Assembly: GCA_002868945.1 (NCBI GenBank)
Contig: PKTX01000038.1
Coordinates: 1-35,687 of the forward strand
DNA from: Desulfobulbaceae bacterium
Lineage (GTDB): Bacteria; Desulfobacterota; Desulfobulbia; Desulfobulbales; SURF-16
Reading direction: 5' to 3'
DNA length: 35,687 bases
Under the pieces are notes generated by a model. That model was given only the letters and a program-made list of their open reading frames with translations. It had not been told where the DNA came from and ran no database searches. Below are positions 9,501 through 17,870 of this stretch, piece after piece. Every line of letters begins with the position of its first letter. Within the stretch, counting starts at the first letter, position 1. The position numbers were made by a program, and so were the translations under genes.

Positions 9501-9718
9501 AACAGCAGGCCGACGATCAGGTGTTGCAAAACACCCAGCTGCTGGCCAACGAAAGCTATTTCGAGCGGATGATGATGCCGCTCGTTATCGACGAGTTCCA
9601 GGGTCGACAGAAGATCAAACTCAACCCGGACGCCTCCCGCACCATCAACAAATTGGTGGTCACCGAATACCGGAATGAATTTGCCTCCGGCAACAGAACA
9701 GGAGCACATACGTGGTAA
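6596..9718 (+). CDS. hsdR: Type I restriction enzyme HsdR with internal TAG
   Basis: This is the restriction subunit, which combines DNA translocation with cleavage. A nuclease core is visible with Asp120 (R-P-D-I), Glu134 and Lys136 (I-E-V-K-K-P). The helicase part has Walker A G-S-G-K-T (316-320), the DEAD-box-like L-D-E-V-H-R-S-Y, the G-L-T-G-T-P motif, and a motif VI-like T-R-V-N-R-P. A TAG codon at 9350-9352 (position 919) interrupts the frame, but the same frame continues for 121 more codons with typical HsdR C-terminal sequence (L-N-R-Q-N-N-R-L-R-A-K-Y, then R-I-H-K-R-L). The full 1040 residues is the normal family length; stopping at 918 would lose the C-terminal domain thought to dock onto HsdM. 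The end overlaps the hsdM start. The ATG has AGGAGGT seven bases upstream. Confidence 0.88.
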
Positions 9719-11346
9719 CCCAGGATTTCCAAAAGAGTACAAGGCAGCTGATTGATAATCTGAAAAGTATCTGTGCCCAATATGGCCTGGGTAACGACGG
9801 CAACGAGTTCAAGATCATCACCCAGGTCTTTCTCTACAAGTTCCTGAACGACAAGTTCGCCTATCAAGCCAAGAAGATCAGCCCCGAGCTGGCCGAGGCC
9901 GAAAATTGGGAACAGGCGATCAGCGCCCTGAGCGGTGATGAGCTGGAAATGCTGCAATACCAGATGGGAGCAAACATCGCCCGCCTCAAACCGGAGCACT
10001 TCATCGCCCACCTGTGGAATCGCCAGAACGCGCCCGAGTTCGCCAAGCTGTTCGACGACACCCTGCGCGACATTGCCGTCAGTAATAACGACATCTTCGC
10101 GGTCAAGACCGACGGCGGCGCCAAGGTCACCCTGTTTGACCGGGTGAGCGAATACATCAGCGATGTCGGCAGGCGCGACGACTTCTGCCGCGCCATCATC
10201 AATAAGATTGGAGATTTCAGCTTCGAGCGCATCTTCACCCAGAAGTTCGATTTCTACGCCACCATTTTTGAATACCTGATCAAGGACTACAACAGCAACA
10301 GCGGCGGCAAGTACGCCGAGTACTACACGCCCCATGCCGTGGCCCGAATCATGGCCGCCATCCTGGTGCCGCAGGAGCAGCAGGGCAAGGTGCACAACGT
10401 CAGCTGCTACGACCCTTCGGCCGGGTCAGGCACGCTGTTGATGAACGTGGCCCACGCCATCGGCGAGAATCGCTGCAGCATCTACACCCAGGACATTTCA
10501 CAGAAATCTTCCAACCTGCTGCGCCTGAACCTGATTTTAAACAACCTGGTCCACTCCATACCCAACATCATCCAGGGCAACACCCTGCTGCTCCCCTACC
10601 ACCGGGACGGCAAGGCGCTGAAGCGGTTCGACTACATCGTCTCCAATCCGCCCTTCAAAATGGATTTCAGCGATGATCGCAACGCGCTGGACAGCAAGGA
10701 GAACAAGGAGCGCTTCTTTGCCGGGGTGCCGAAAGTCCCGGCAAAGGCCAAGGAGAAGATGGCCATCTACCAGCTCTTCCTCCAGCACATCGTCCATTCC
10801 CTGAAACCCGGCGGCAAGGCGGCGGTGGTGGTGCCCACCGGCTTCATCACCGCGCAATCCGGCATTGACAAGAAGATCCGCCAGCACCTGGTGGATGAGA
10901 AGATGCTCGCCGGGGTGGTCTCCATGCCTAGCAACATCTTCGCCACCACCGGCACCAACGTCTCCATCCTCTTCATCGACGACTCCAACAAAAACGGCGT
11001 GGTGCTGATCGATGCCTCCAACCTCGGCACCAAGGTCAAGGACGGCAAGAACCAGAAGACCCTGCTTTCAGAAGAAGAGGAAAACCGCATCATCGCCACC
11101 TTTAACGCCAAGGAGGCGGTGGAGGATTTCTCGGTGGTGGTGGGCTACGACGACATCGCCGCCAAAAACTATTCCCTCAGCGCCGGACAGTATTTCGAGG
11201 TCAGGATTGAGTACGTCGATCTGACACCGGAGGAGTTTGCGACGAAAATGCGGGGTTTTACCGACAACCTGGACAGGCTGTTCAAGGAGTCGGCCGGGCT
11301 GGAGCAGGAGATTCGGCAGCAGTTGACGGGGTTGCGGTATGAGTAA
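9712..11346 (+). CDS. hsdM: Type I DNA adenine methyltransferase HsdM
   Basis: This 544-residue modification subunit transfers methyl from S-adenosylmethionine to adenine N6 as part of the HsdM2S complex. Motif I D-P-S-A-G-S-G (234-240) binds the cofactor and motif IV N-P-P-F (312-315) is catalytic. The N-terminal helical domain has the usual F-L-Y-K-F-L-N-D-K-F. The start is GTG at 9712, overlapping the HsdR end by seven bases, with GGAG at about 9701. Its end overlaps the hsdS start, so the three genes are translationally coupled. The frame is intact with no unusual features. Confidence 0.93.
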   Translation: MVTQDFQKSTRQLIDNLKSICAQYGLGNDGNEFKIITQVFLYKFLNDKFAYQAKKISPELAEAENWEQAISALSGDELEMLQYQMGANIARLKPEHFIAHLWNRQNAPEFAKLFDDTLRDIAVSNNDIFAVKTDGGAKVTLFDRVSEYISDVGRRDDFCRAIINKIGDFSFERIFTQKFDFYATIFEYLIKDYNSNSGGKYAEYYTPHAVARIMAAILVPQEQQGKVHNVSCYDPSAGSGTLLMNVAHAIGENRCSIYTQDISQKSSNLLRLNLILNNLVHSIPNIIQGNTLLLPYHRDGKALKRFDYIVSNPPFKMDFSDDRNALDSKENKERFFAGVPKVPAKAKEKMAIYQLFLQHIVHSLKPGGKAAVVVPTGFITAQSGIDKKIRQHLVDEKMLAGVVSMPSNIFATTGTNVSILFIDDSNKNGVVLIDASNLGTKVKDGKNQKTLLSEEEENRIIATFNAKEAVEDFSVVVGYDDIAAKNYSLSAGQYFEVRIEYVDLTPEEFATKMRGFTDNLDRLFKESAGLEQEIRQQLTGLRYE

Positions 11347-12538
11347 GGTAACAGCCAAGCGTTTGGGCGACCTTATCAATTTCAAGAGAGGGTATGACCT
11401 TCCCGAGAATCAACGCCTACCTGGAGCTTATCCAGTGATTAGCTCCGCAGGTATATCTGGATACCACAACGAATACAAAGTTGAAGGCGAAGGTGTTGTC
11501 ACGGGGCGATATGGAACCCTAGGTGAAATGCATTTTATTAACGGCAAGTATTGGCCTCACAACACTGCTCTTTACGTAACTACGTTCAAAGGCAACAACC
11601 CCAAATATATTTACTACCTTCTGAGTTGTCTTGGGAGAATCCGGACTTCCGACAAAAGTGCTGTGCCCGGTGTAAATCGTAATGAATTACATGAAATGGC
11701 AGTTCCTGTAATTGAGGACAAAGCGCAACAAAAGAAAATCGCCACCGTCCTCTCCGCTCTCGACGCCAAAATCGACTGCAACAACCGCATCAACGCCGAA
11801 CTTACGGCGATGGCCAAGACCCTGTACGACTACTGGTTCGTGCAGTTCGACTTCCCCTTCGACTTCGCCTCAGGTAAACCCGCCCAAAACGGCACGCCCT
11901 ACAAATCCTCCGGCGGCAAAATGGTTTACAACCCCACCCTGAAACGGGAGATCCCGGCGGGGTGGAATGCTGGCATGGCGTCTGATTTGTTCGATTTCAA
12001 TCCGCCCTTGATTTTACCAAAGAACACCGAAGCGAGTTATGTCGGCATGAATTCGCTCCCGTTGACTGGTTTTATGACCAATCCACCAGAACGAAAACTG
12101 TTCAGTGGAGGGATGAAATTTCAGAATGACGATGTAGTGGTCGCCAGAATCACCCCGTGTCTGGAAAATGGCAAGACAGCGCTGATCTCATTATTAGAGG
12201 ATGGTGAAGTTGGATTTGGCTCAACGGAGTTCATCGTACTCCGCGGCAAGAATTACTCCCTTAGCGCATTCGCTTCACAACTGAGTAGATCGGCATCCTT
12301 CAGACAATTTGCCATTTCCAATATGACGGGAACCTCAGGGAGAAAACGTATCGACGCGAGCACATTGGAGACATTTTCCTTGCCATTGCCACCCGAGGAA
12401 CTTTTGCTAAAGTATGAAGAAACGGCTTCCTCATTCTACAAACGGATGACAAATAATACTAAAGAAAATCACTACCTCACCCAACTCCGCGACTGGCTCC
12501 TGCCCATGCTGATGAACGGCCAGGTGACGGTGAAATGA
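11339..12538 (+). CDS. hsdS: Type I specificity subunit HsdS
   Basis: This 399-residue protein has two target-recognition domains that set the DNA sequence recognised by the RM complex. The first domain begins at L-G-D-L-I-N-F-K-R-G-Y-D-L-P and ends in the conserved helix A-Q-Q-K-K-I-A-T-V-L-S-A-L-D-A-K-I (about 127-143). The second domain spans about 205-350 and ends in a second helix plus L-R-D-W-L-L-P-M-L-M-N-G-Q-V. Codon use within the recognition domains is more AT-rich than in the conserved helix, as is common for exchanged HsdS segments. It overlaps hsdM by eight bases and the next gene by four. Confidence 0.9.
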   Translation: MSKVTAKRLGDLINFKRGYDLPENQRLPGAYPVISSAGISGYHNEYKVEGEGVVTGRYGTLGEMHFINGKYWPHNTALYVTTFKGNNPKYIYYLLSCLGRIRTSDKSAVPGVNRNELHEMAVPVIEDKAQQKKIATVLSALDAKIDCNNRINAELTAMAKTLYDYWFVQFDFPFDFASGKPAQNGTPYKSSGGKMVYNPTLKREIPAGWNAGMASDLFDFNPPLILPKNTEASYVGMNSLPLTGFMTNPPERKLFSGGMKFQNDDVVVARITPCLENGKTALISLLEDGEVGFGSTEFIVLRGKNYSLSAFASQLSRSASFRQFAISNMTGTSGRKRIDASTLETFSLPLPPEELLLKYEETASSFYKRMTNNTKENHYLTQLRDWLLPMLMNGQVTVK

Positions 12539-13083
12539 TGAATATCGCATTCCGGCTCTTGCTCACGGTGAATGCCACATCCCTGCTGGTAATTATTTTC
12601 CTTGTGCAAAAGGGGTACACATTAGGGTATTTCTTTCCAGACAACTCCTGGTTAGGTCAGCTTTCGAACGCGGTATCTTATCTGCTGTACTTTTTGGTTC
12701 CTGTGTTCCTTACAGGATTGAGCATTCTACTGAGTTCCCTGCTTGGGAAAGATGCGTTCAAAAAGGGAACCACAGACAGCATTGAGCATGCAAACAATAG
12801 CTTTTTGCCGAGCTATCTTGGCTACTTTTTCGTGGCGCTGAGCATAGAAAACTGGGAAACACTGTGCTTTGTCTACGGTGTGCTATTCATCTTCACCTTT
12901 TTGTCGCAGGCGCTCTACTTCAATCCTCTTTTTTTGGTCTTTGGCTATGAGTTCTACAACATCAGAACCAATAACGGGACAGCTATCTTTCTGATTAGCC
13001 GCCACAAATACAAGAAGCCGGATGAGATTGAAATTTCGACAGCGTGCCGAATTAACAATTACACATTTATAGAACGGGGGTAA
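12535..13083 (+). CDS. kwaA: Four-TM protein, probable KwaA of Kiwa system
   Basis: This 182-residue membrane protein has four hydrophobic stretches (about 5-25, 38-70, 90-104 and 107-137) and a polar C-terminal tail of about 45 residues. Size, topology and pairing with a DUF4868-like partner match KwaA, the membrane component of the Kiwa anti-phage system, in which it is thought to sense phage entry at the membrane. The start overlaps the hsdS stop (ATGATG), so it is translationally coupled to the RM operon. It is more AT-rich than the arsenic genes downstream. I identify it by topology and context, not by confident sequence recall; an unrelated four-TM immunity or effector protein is possible. 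Confidence 0.6.
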   Translation: MMNIAFRLLLTVNATSLLVIIFLVQKGYTLGYFFPDNSWLGQLSNAVSYLLYFLVPVFLTGLSILLSSLLGKDAFKKGTTDSIEHANNSFLPSYLGYFFVALSIENWETLCFVYGVLFIFTFLSQALYFNPLFLVFGYEFYNIRTNNGTAIFLISRHKYKKPDEIEISTACRINNYTFIERG

Positions 13084-13085
13084 AG

Positions 13086-13919
13086 ATGGATCACGTATTG
13101 GCAAAAGTGAAGAGGCTTCGCAAGAACCCGTTTTTTAAGCTGGTCTCAGACCATACGCTCTTCGAAGCCATCGCCATAGATGTTGCTGGCTGTGTGTCGT
13201 ACAACCCAGATCACAACTTGGATGAAGACGCATGGTTCAAAATCGAACAATTTAGTCAGCAACCATTTTGCATTGATCTTTTGCAGGCCGATTTTGATTC
13301 AAAAGACTACGATGACTTAAAGAAGGAACAGTTTCCCAGAATCGCTTACCTGTTTTCAGTACAGGGAGAAGATTTTTACTTCCAAAAAATCACGCCATCG
13401 CTATTTATTCGCAGAAAGACTGTCATCTTCGGCGAAGCCGCCAAAGTTGAAGAATGCGATAACCGCTTAGTGATCAATTCAAGGCCTGACGCGGTATATT
13501 TGCAAGCCTTGGATACACTGGTGTTCCGAAACCTGGCGACTATCTCAAGCATATTTCCCGGAATTGATGAACTCTACAAAGAAGCCACCAAAGAAGAAGT
13601 TGAGCAGTTTTTAGATGAGTCATTTATCGAGATGAGCAATGACTACAATGTAGATAGAGTTTCAAAACCAAACCGAAAACGTATAGCGCTTGCCATGGCA
13701 AGCCTAGCAGCCATGGCAGACGATGACAAATCCAACATGCTTTCTTACATTGATAGCTACTGCAAAGAAAAACTGAAATTCGATAAAGAGAACAGCAAAT
13801 TCGAAATATCAACGGACGATGATCTGAAACTTCTGCTTTACGGCATTGAACAACGTTTTTACACCACCCCATTTGGACAAGAGCGACGACTAGCCAATTC
13901 TGTTCAAGCATTGGATTAG
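13086..13919 (+). CDS. kwaB: DUF4868-like protein, probable KwaB
   Basis: This 277-residue soluble protein is encoded two bases after the membrane-protein gene. Its middle (about 90-170) has the beta-strand plus I-R-R-K-T-V-I-F-G and D-A-V-Y-L-Q-A-L-D-T-L-V-F-R-N-L-A pattern of DUF4868, the KwaB domain that binds DNA and blocks phage replication or transcription. The C-terminal region is helical and charged (D-S-Y-C-K-E-K-L-K-F-D-K-E-N-S-K-F). It ends in TAG followed one codon later by TGA. The family call is moderate; the KwaA-like neighbour supports it. Confidence 0.6.
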   Translation: MDHVLAKVKRLRKNPFFKLVSDHTLFEAIAIDVAGCVSYNPDHNLDEDAWFKIEQFSQQPFCIDLLQADFDSKDYDDLKKEQFPRIAYLFSVQGEDFYFQKITPSLFIRRKTVIFGEAAKVEECDNRLVINSRPDAVYLQALDTLVFRNLATISSIFPGIDELYKEATKEEVEQFLDESFIEMSNDYNVDRVSKPNRKRIALAMASLAAMADDDKSNMLSYIDSYCKEKLKFDKENSKFEISTDDDLKLLLYGIEQRFYTTPFGQERRLANSVQALD

Positions 13920-13932
13920 GGTTGATTCATCC

Positions 13933-14046
13933 ATGAGCAGCAAATCCGCGGGTTCTGCCTAAAAGGACACAAAGCGCGACCCCGATTTCATCAAGACGAA
14001 AATCGCCATGCAGCGTGTTCCGGAGAAAGCAGGCTGGAGTGGACAA
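13933..14046 (+). pseudogene. Remnant of a short hypothetical protein
   Basis: An ATG at 13933 opens a frame interrupted by TAA after nine codons (S-S-K-S-A-G-S-A), then continuing in frame with K-R-D-P-D-F-I-K-T-K-I-A-M-Q-R until TGA at 14044. The D-P-D-F-I-x-x-x-x-A-M-Q-R core recalls short hypothetical proteins with that pattern (from memory, no named family). The trailing part runs into the next remnant in a different frame, so this looks like decayed DNA. Confidence 0.35.
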
Positions 14047-14428
14047 TGAAGGAGCCCTGACTCAAGAAGGCCAGGGTCGTTGGACTCGGTACCGCCTGCC
14101 GATGCCCTCTCACTCCCTATCTGGCAAGGCTGACTCCCTACGTAAACCCGATCACTCCCTACATAACGACGAGTTGTTGGCCATTGCCGCCCCGGCGCTT
14201 CGCCAACAGCGGTTACCCCCCAATGAGATGGAAAAGATCCTGTTGGAATTGTGCAGGGGGCGTTGGCTTACCCGTAATGAGATAGCCGCGCTCGTTCACC
14301 GTAACCCGGAAAGCCTTCGGCAGCGCTATATCAACCCGATGGTAGAACACGGCCTGCTTCGCCTGCGTTAGCCGGAAAAACCGAACCGTACCGATCAAGC
14401 CTACACCACGGTTCTTGACAGTGCCTGA
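14015..14428 (+). pseudogene. C-terminal remnant of AlbA_2/Schlafen-type ATP-binding protein
   Basis: This frame matches only the C-terminal part of large AlbA_2 (Schlafen-like, RecG-related) DNA-binding regulators: T-Q-E-G-Q-G-R-W-T-R-Y-R-L-P, a Ser-Leu-rich linker with repeated S-L-(R/H)-K-P-D, then a winged-helix domain with L-T-R-N-E-I-A-A-L-V-H-R-N-P-E-S-L-R and M-V-E-H-G-L-L-R-L-R. The N-terminal catalytic part is missing, so it is a truncated relic. A TAG at 14369 stands where family members usually have Tyr (L-R-L-R-Y-P), and the frame continues with P-E-K-P-N-R-T-D-Q-A-Y-T-T-V to TGA at 14426. The apparent GTG start at 14015 is arbitrary. Confidence 0.6.
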
Positions 14429-14623
14429 GGCATTTTATCCTTCAACCATGCCCCCGTCCATCACCGTCAACAGGGCCATGGAAGTGCGGGAATCAAATAT
14501 GTACCGGCATACAGCCTTCTTGAATTGCTCTCCCAAGCGCCAGCTAACACTCCGGCCTACCCCTCACCACTCTCCCGAGCACACCCTGGAACGACCCGGG
14601 TCTGCCATGGCGCAAAAAACTCT

Positions 14624-14653
14624 TTGACATGTATCCGTGTATGCGGATACATT
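14624..14653 (+). promoter_or_regulatory. arsR promoter with ArsR-type operator
   Basis: TTGACA (14624-14629) and TACATT (14648-14653) form a promoter with 18-bp spacing. Between and overlapping them lies a perfect inverted repeat TGTATCCG-N6-CGGATACA (14630-14651), a good ArsR/SmtB-family operator. Bound ArsR would block polymerase. The predicted transcription start falls at or next to the arsR ATG (14660), so the mRNA may have almost no leader. Confidence 0.8.
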
Positions 14654-14659
14654 GGCAGA

Positions 14660-15022
14660 ATGAAGACGATCAGCGAACAATTCAAGGCCCTGGGGGATGA
14701 AACCAGGCTGCGGATCATGGCCCTGCTGCTGGACGGCACGGAATATTGTGTCTGCGATCTGATGGCGGCCCTGGACATGCCGCAATCCACGGTGTCCCGC
14801 CACCTGGCCTACCTCAAACACAGCGGCTGGCTTCGGGACCGGCGACAAAACAGGTGGATTTATTACCAACTCAGGGCCGATCAAGCTTCGGCCCTGCAGC
14901 GCGACATCCTAGTCGCCCTGGCCGCTACCCTGCCTGAAATCGACACAGCCCGGCGGGACCGAAAGCAGATGGACAGCCACCTTGCCCACAAGGCAGCAGA
15001 TGCCTGTGACTCCTCGGCGTGA
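14660..15022 (+). CDS. arsR: ArsR-family arsenite-responsive repressor
   Basis: This 120-residue winged-helix repressor dissociates from its operator when As(III) or Sb(III) binds. The E-Y-C-V-C-D-L motif has Cys30 and Cys32 in the classical ELCVCDL position, followed by the recognition helix ([13 protein letters not shown], about 41-53) and beta-hairpin wing ([11 protein letters not shown]). A third Cys near the C-terminus (D-A-C-D-S-S-A) could complete the metalloid site. I chose ATG 14660 from the family N-terminus; there is no clear Shine-Dalgarno and the predicted transcription start is at the ATG. It heads the arsenic detoxification genes. Confidence 0.9.
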   Translation: MKTISEQFKALGDETRLRIMALLLDGTEYCVCDLMAALDMPQSTVSRHLAYLKHSGWLRDRRQNRWIYYQLRADQASALQRDILVALAATLPEIDTARRDRKQMDSHLAHKAADACDSSA

Positions 15023-15047
15023 CACGAGCCCCTTTCAAGGAATCCCC

Positions 15048-16136
15048 ATGACCAGATCAGCAAAAAAACTCTCCTTTCTTGACCGCTTTCTCACCCTCTG
15101 GATCTTCCTGGCCATGTCCATGGGCGTCATGACAGGCTATCTTTTCCCCGGCGTCCAGGACATCATCAATTCTTTTCAGGTGGGCACCACCAATATCCCC
15201 ATTGCCATTGGCCTCATTCTGATGATGTATCCGCCGCTGGCCAAGGTGAAGTATGAAAAACTGCACGAGGTGTTTCGCAACGTCAAGGTGCTGACCCTCT
15301 CCCTTGTCCAGAACTGGCTTGTCGGCCCCATCCTCATGTTCGGTCTGGCCGTGGCCTTTTTGTCCAACCAGCATGAGTACATGGTGGGGCTGATCCTCAT
15401 CGGCCTGGCGCGCTGCATTGCCATGGTCATTGTCTGGAACGAACTGGCCGACGGCGACACCGAGTATTGCGCCGGTCTGGTGGCCTTCAACTCCATCTTC
15501 CAGGTTCTCTTCTTCTCGGTCTATGCCTGGCTCTTCATCACCATCCTGCCCAAATGGTTCGGCATTGAAGGCATGGCAGTGGACATCTCCATGGGCCAGA
15601 TTGCCGAAAGCGTCTTCATCTACCTGGGCATTCCCTTTATCGCCGGCATGCTGACCCGCTTCATCGGCATGAAGACCAAGGGGGAGCAATGGTATCAGGA
15701 AAAACTCATTCCCCGCCTCAGCCCCTTTACCCTGATCTTCCTGCTCTTCACCATCCTGGTGATGTTCTCCCTGAAGGGTGATTATATTGTCCAGCTGCCC
15801 CTGGACGTGGTGCGCATTGCCGTGCCGCTGACCATCTACTTCCTGGTGATGTTTTTGCTTTCCTTTTTCATGTCCAAGAAGCTAGGCGCCACCTACGAGC
15901 AGGCCACCACCCTCTCTTTTACCGCTGCCTCCAACAATTTCGAGCTGGCCATTGCCGTGGCCATTGCCGTGTTCGGCATTGACTCGGGCCAGGCCTTTGC
16001 CGCGGTGATCGGCCCCCTGGTGGAGGTGCCGGTGTTAATCGGCCTGGTCCATGTCGCCCTCTGGTTCAGAAGGAAATATTTCCCTTACAGCAAAGAGACC
16101 CCCACCGGCGTCTGCCATGTTGCCTGCAAATCGTAA
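15048..16136 (+). CDS. acr3: ACR3-family arsenite efflux transporter
   Basis: This 362-residue inner-membrane protein with about ten membrane segments exports As(III). The ACR3 hallmarks are [12 protein letters not shown] at the N-terminus and [16 protein letters not shown] with Cys123, the catalytic Cys required in characterised ACR3 pumps. Later it has [14 protein letters not shown] with the essential Glu. ATG 15048 has AAGGA upstream and follows the arsR stop by 25 bases, so the pair is an operon under the ArsR operator. Length matches the family. Confidence 0.95.
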   Translation: MTRSAKKLSFLDRFLTLWIFLAMSMGVMTGYLFPGVQDIINSFQVGTTNIPIAIGLILMMYPPLAKVKYEKLHEVFRNVKVLTLSLVQNWLVGPILMFGLAVAFLSNQHEYMVGLILIGLARCIAMVIVWNELADGDTEYCAGLVAFNSIFQVLFFSVYAWLFITILPKWFGIEGMAVDISMGQIAESVFIYLGIPFIAGMLTRFIGMKTKGEQWYQEKLIPRLSPFTLIFLLFTILVMFSLKGDYIVQLPLDVVRIAVPLTIYFLVMFLLSFFMSKKLGATYEQATTLSFTAASNNFELAIAVAIAVFGIDSGQAFAAVIGPLVEVPVLIGLVHVALWFRRKYFPYSKETPTGVCHVACKS

Positions 16137-16194
16137 AGAGCGCACCCCGCCATTGCCAAGACTGCGGTGACTAAGGCGCAACAGAGAGTCATTA

Positions 16195-16746
16195 ATGAAA
16201 ATATCAGAAAAACTCTGGCAAGAATATCATGTAAAGCTCCGAGCGTTTGTTCAGAGCAGAGTTCCCGATGATGCTACGAGTGATGATATTCTTCAGGACG
16301 TGTTTTTAAAAATGCACTCCGGTTTGGCTTCCTTGCAGGACGAGACAAAGCTGAAAAGCTGGCTCTACCAAATTGCCCGAAACACTATCATTGATTATTT
16401 CAGGTCGCAGAAGCCTACCGCAGATATTCCCGAGTGGCTTTCGCAACCAGGCCCCGACCCCTCCGAAAAGGTCACTCAAGAGCTGTCGGAATGCCTTCGC
16501 CCCATGATACAACTTCTACCCGATACTTATCAGGAGGCAGTCACTTTGTCAGAATTGGAAGGATTGCGGCAGAAAGAAGTCGCCCAACTACAGGGTATTT
16601 CCCTCTCCGGCGCTAAATCACGGATCCTCCGAGGCCGAGCGCAGCTGAAAGAAATGCTAGCGGAGTGTTGTCGGCTTGAGTTCGACCACAGTGGTCGAAT
16701 TAGTGCGTACGAACGAAAAGACGGAAATTGTGGAGATTGTAGCTGA
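16195..16746 (+). CDS. sigZ: SigZ-like ECF RNA polymerase sigma factor
   Basis: This 183-residue ECF sigma factor has region 2 (D-D-I-L-Q-D-V-F-L-K-M, then L-K-S-W-L-Y-Q-I-A-R-N-T-I-I-D-Y-F-R) and region 4 (L-S-E-L-E-G-L-R-Q-K-E-V-A-Q-L-Q-G-I-S-L-S-G-A-K-S-R-I-L-R-G-R). The C-terminal tail has C-C-R-L-E-F-D and ends G-N-C-G-D-C-S, so Cys residues pair up like a metal or metalloid binding tail; this matches SigZ-type factors. No anti-sigma factor gene is adjacent. Its place between acr3 and arsM suggests it controls arsenic genes, with the Cys tail as a possible sensor (inference). Confidence 0.83.
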   Translation: MKISEKLWQEYHVKLRAFVQSRVPDDATSDDILQDVFLKMHSGLASLQDETKLKSWLYQIARNTIIDYFRSQKPTADIPEWLSQPGPDPSEKVTQELSECLRPMIQLLPDTYQEAVTLSELEGLRQKEVAQLQGISLSGAKSRILRGRAQLKEMLAECCRLEFDHSGRISAYERKDGNCGDCS

Positions 16747-16821
16747 TTATTTGCGTCCTTTTTGATGTTTCCGCGTCTATAAAGGTGAGAGTTTCTTATT
16801 ACCTTTACAGAGGAGGTCTAG

Positions 16822-17622
16822 ATGAAGAAGCAAAAGCACGACGTGATTCGAAGCGCGGTTCGGGAGAATTACGGAAAGATTGCTGTATCAGGGCGCTCCG
16901 GTTGCAGTTGTTCACCCTCATCTTGTTGTGGAACAGCCAATGGTGTAGCGGCAGAGGATATTTCACTTGGCTTAGGCTACTCCAGCGAGGATGTGACTGC
17001 CGTGCCGGAAGGAGCGAATATGGGCCTTGGGTGCGGCAATCCGCAGGCCATCGCTTCCTTGCAGCCCGGAGAAGTTGTGCTTGACTTAGGCAGCGGCGGC
17101 GGCTTCGACTGTTTCCTGGCGGCGCGGGCCGTTGGGGACAAAGGACATGTTATCGGTGTTGACATGACCCCGGAAATGATCACCAAGTCTCGAAAAAATG
17201 CGAATAAATCCGGCTTCGGGAACGTCGATTTTCGACTGGGAGAACTGGAAAATCTTCCTGTGGCCGATGGGATTGTCGATGTCATCATTTCCAATTGCGT
17301 CATCAACCTTTCTCCCGAGAAAGAAAGGGTCTTCAAGGAGTCTTTTCGCGTTTTGAAAACCGGTGGAAGGCTTGCGATTTCCGATGTGGTCGCCACTGCC
17401 GAGATGCCTGACGCCGTCAAGAATGATCTGGCAATGCATACCGGATGTATTTCGGGCGCATCGTACATCCCGGAACTTGAAGCGATGCTGAAGCGAGTCG
17501 GCTTTACGAACATCCAAATCAGGCCGAAAGATGAAAGCAGAGCCTTTATCCGTGACTGGGCACCCGGCAGCAAAATCGAGGACTATGTGGTTTCGGCAAC
17601 TATTGAGGCAATAAAACCATAG
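16822..17622 (+). CDS. arsM: Arsenite S-adenosylmethionine methyltransferase ArsM
   Basis: This 266-residue cytoplasmic enzyme methylates As(III) using S-adenosylmethionine. Motif I is D-L-G-S-G-G-G-F-D (88-96). The three catalytic As-binding cysteines are Cys71 (G-L-G-C-G-N-P), Cys159 (I-S-N-C-V-I-N-L-S) and Cys209 (H-T-G-C-I-S-G-A); the second and third are 50 residues apart, as in characterised ArsM. An extra Cys cluster at 28-36 (G-C-S-C-x4-C-C) sits in the N-terminus. The ATG follows GAGGAGGT. It ends TAG followed one codon later by TAA. Confidence 0.93.
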   Translation: MKKQKHDVIRSAVRENYGKIAVSGRSGCSCSPSSCCGTANGVAAEDISLGLGYSSEDVTAVPEGANMGLGCGNPQAIASLQPGEVVLDLGSGGGFDCFLAARAVGDKGHVIGVDMTPEMITKSRKNANKSGFGNVDFRLGELENLPVADGIVDVIISNCVINLSPEKERVFKESFRVLKTGGRLAISDVVATAEMPDAVKNDLAMHTGCISGASYIPELEAMLKRVGFTNIQIRPKDESRAFIRDWAPGSKIEDYVVSATIEAIKP

Positions 17623-17870
17623 GACTAACAACAGACGGGAATTGGGGGCAGAGTAAATTAAACCGCGGAATCTGCGGATCCTCTTCTTGTCGGTCTCCGC
17701 CGGGCTCTTTGTCACCATCTTGTCCACGGTGTGTTGATGCTGCACCGCCAATGTGCTTTCAGGACTGGCGCGTTGCTTTGCTCCTCGCCGTGACGCAAGT
17801 GACAAAATATGTGCACCTTCAACACAGTAATAAACTTGGAAAATTGAGATAAAGAAAGGAAGCAGCTGCC
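17623..17870. other. Intergenic region between arsM and arsC
   Basis: No gene is supportable in these 248 bases. The segment around 17764-17802 (GCGTTGCTTTGCTCC...CGTGACGC) resembles a widespread bacterial intergenic motif and may be a degraded repeat. The end supplies AAAGGAAG as ribosome-binding site for arsC. Confidence 0.35.
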
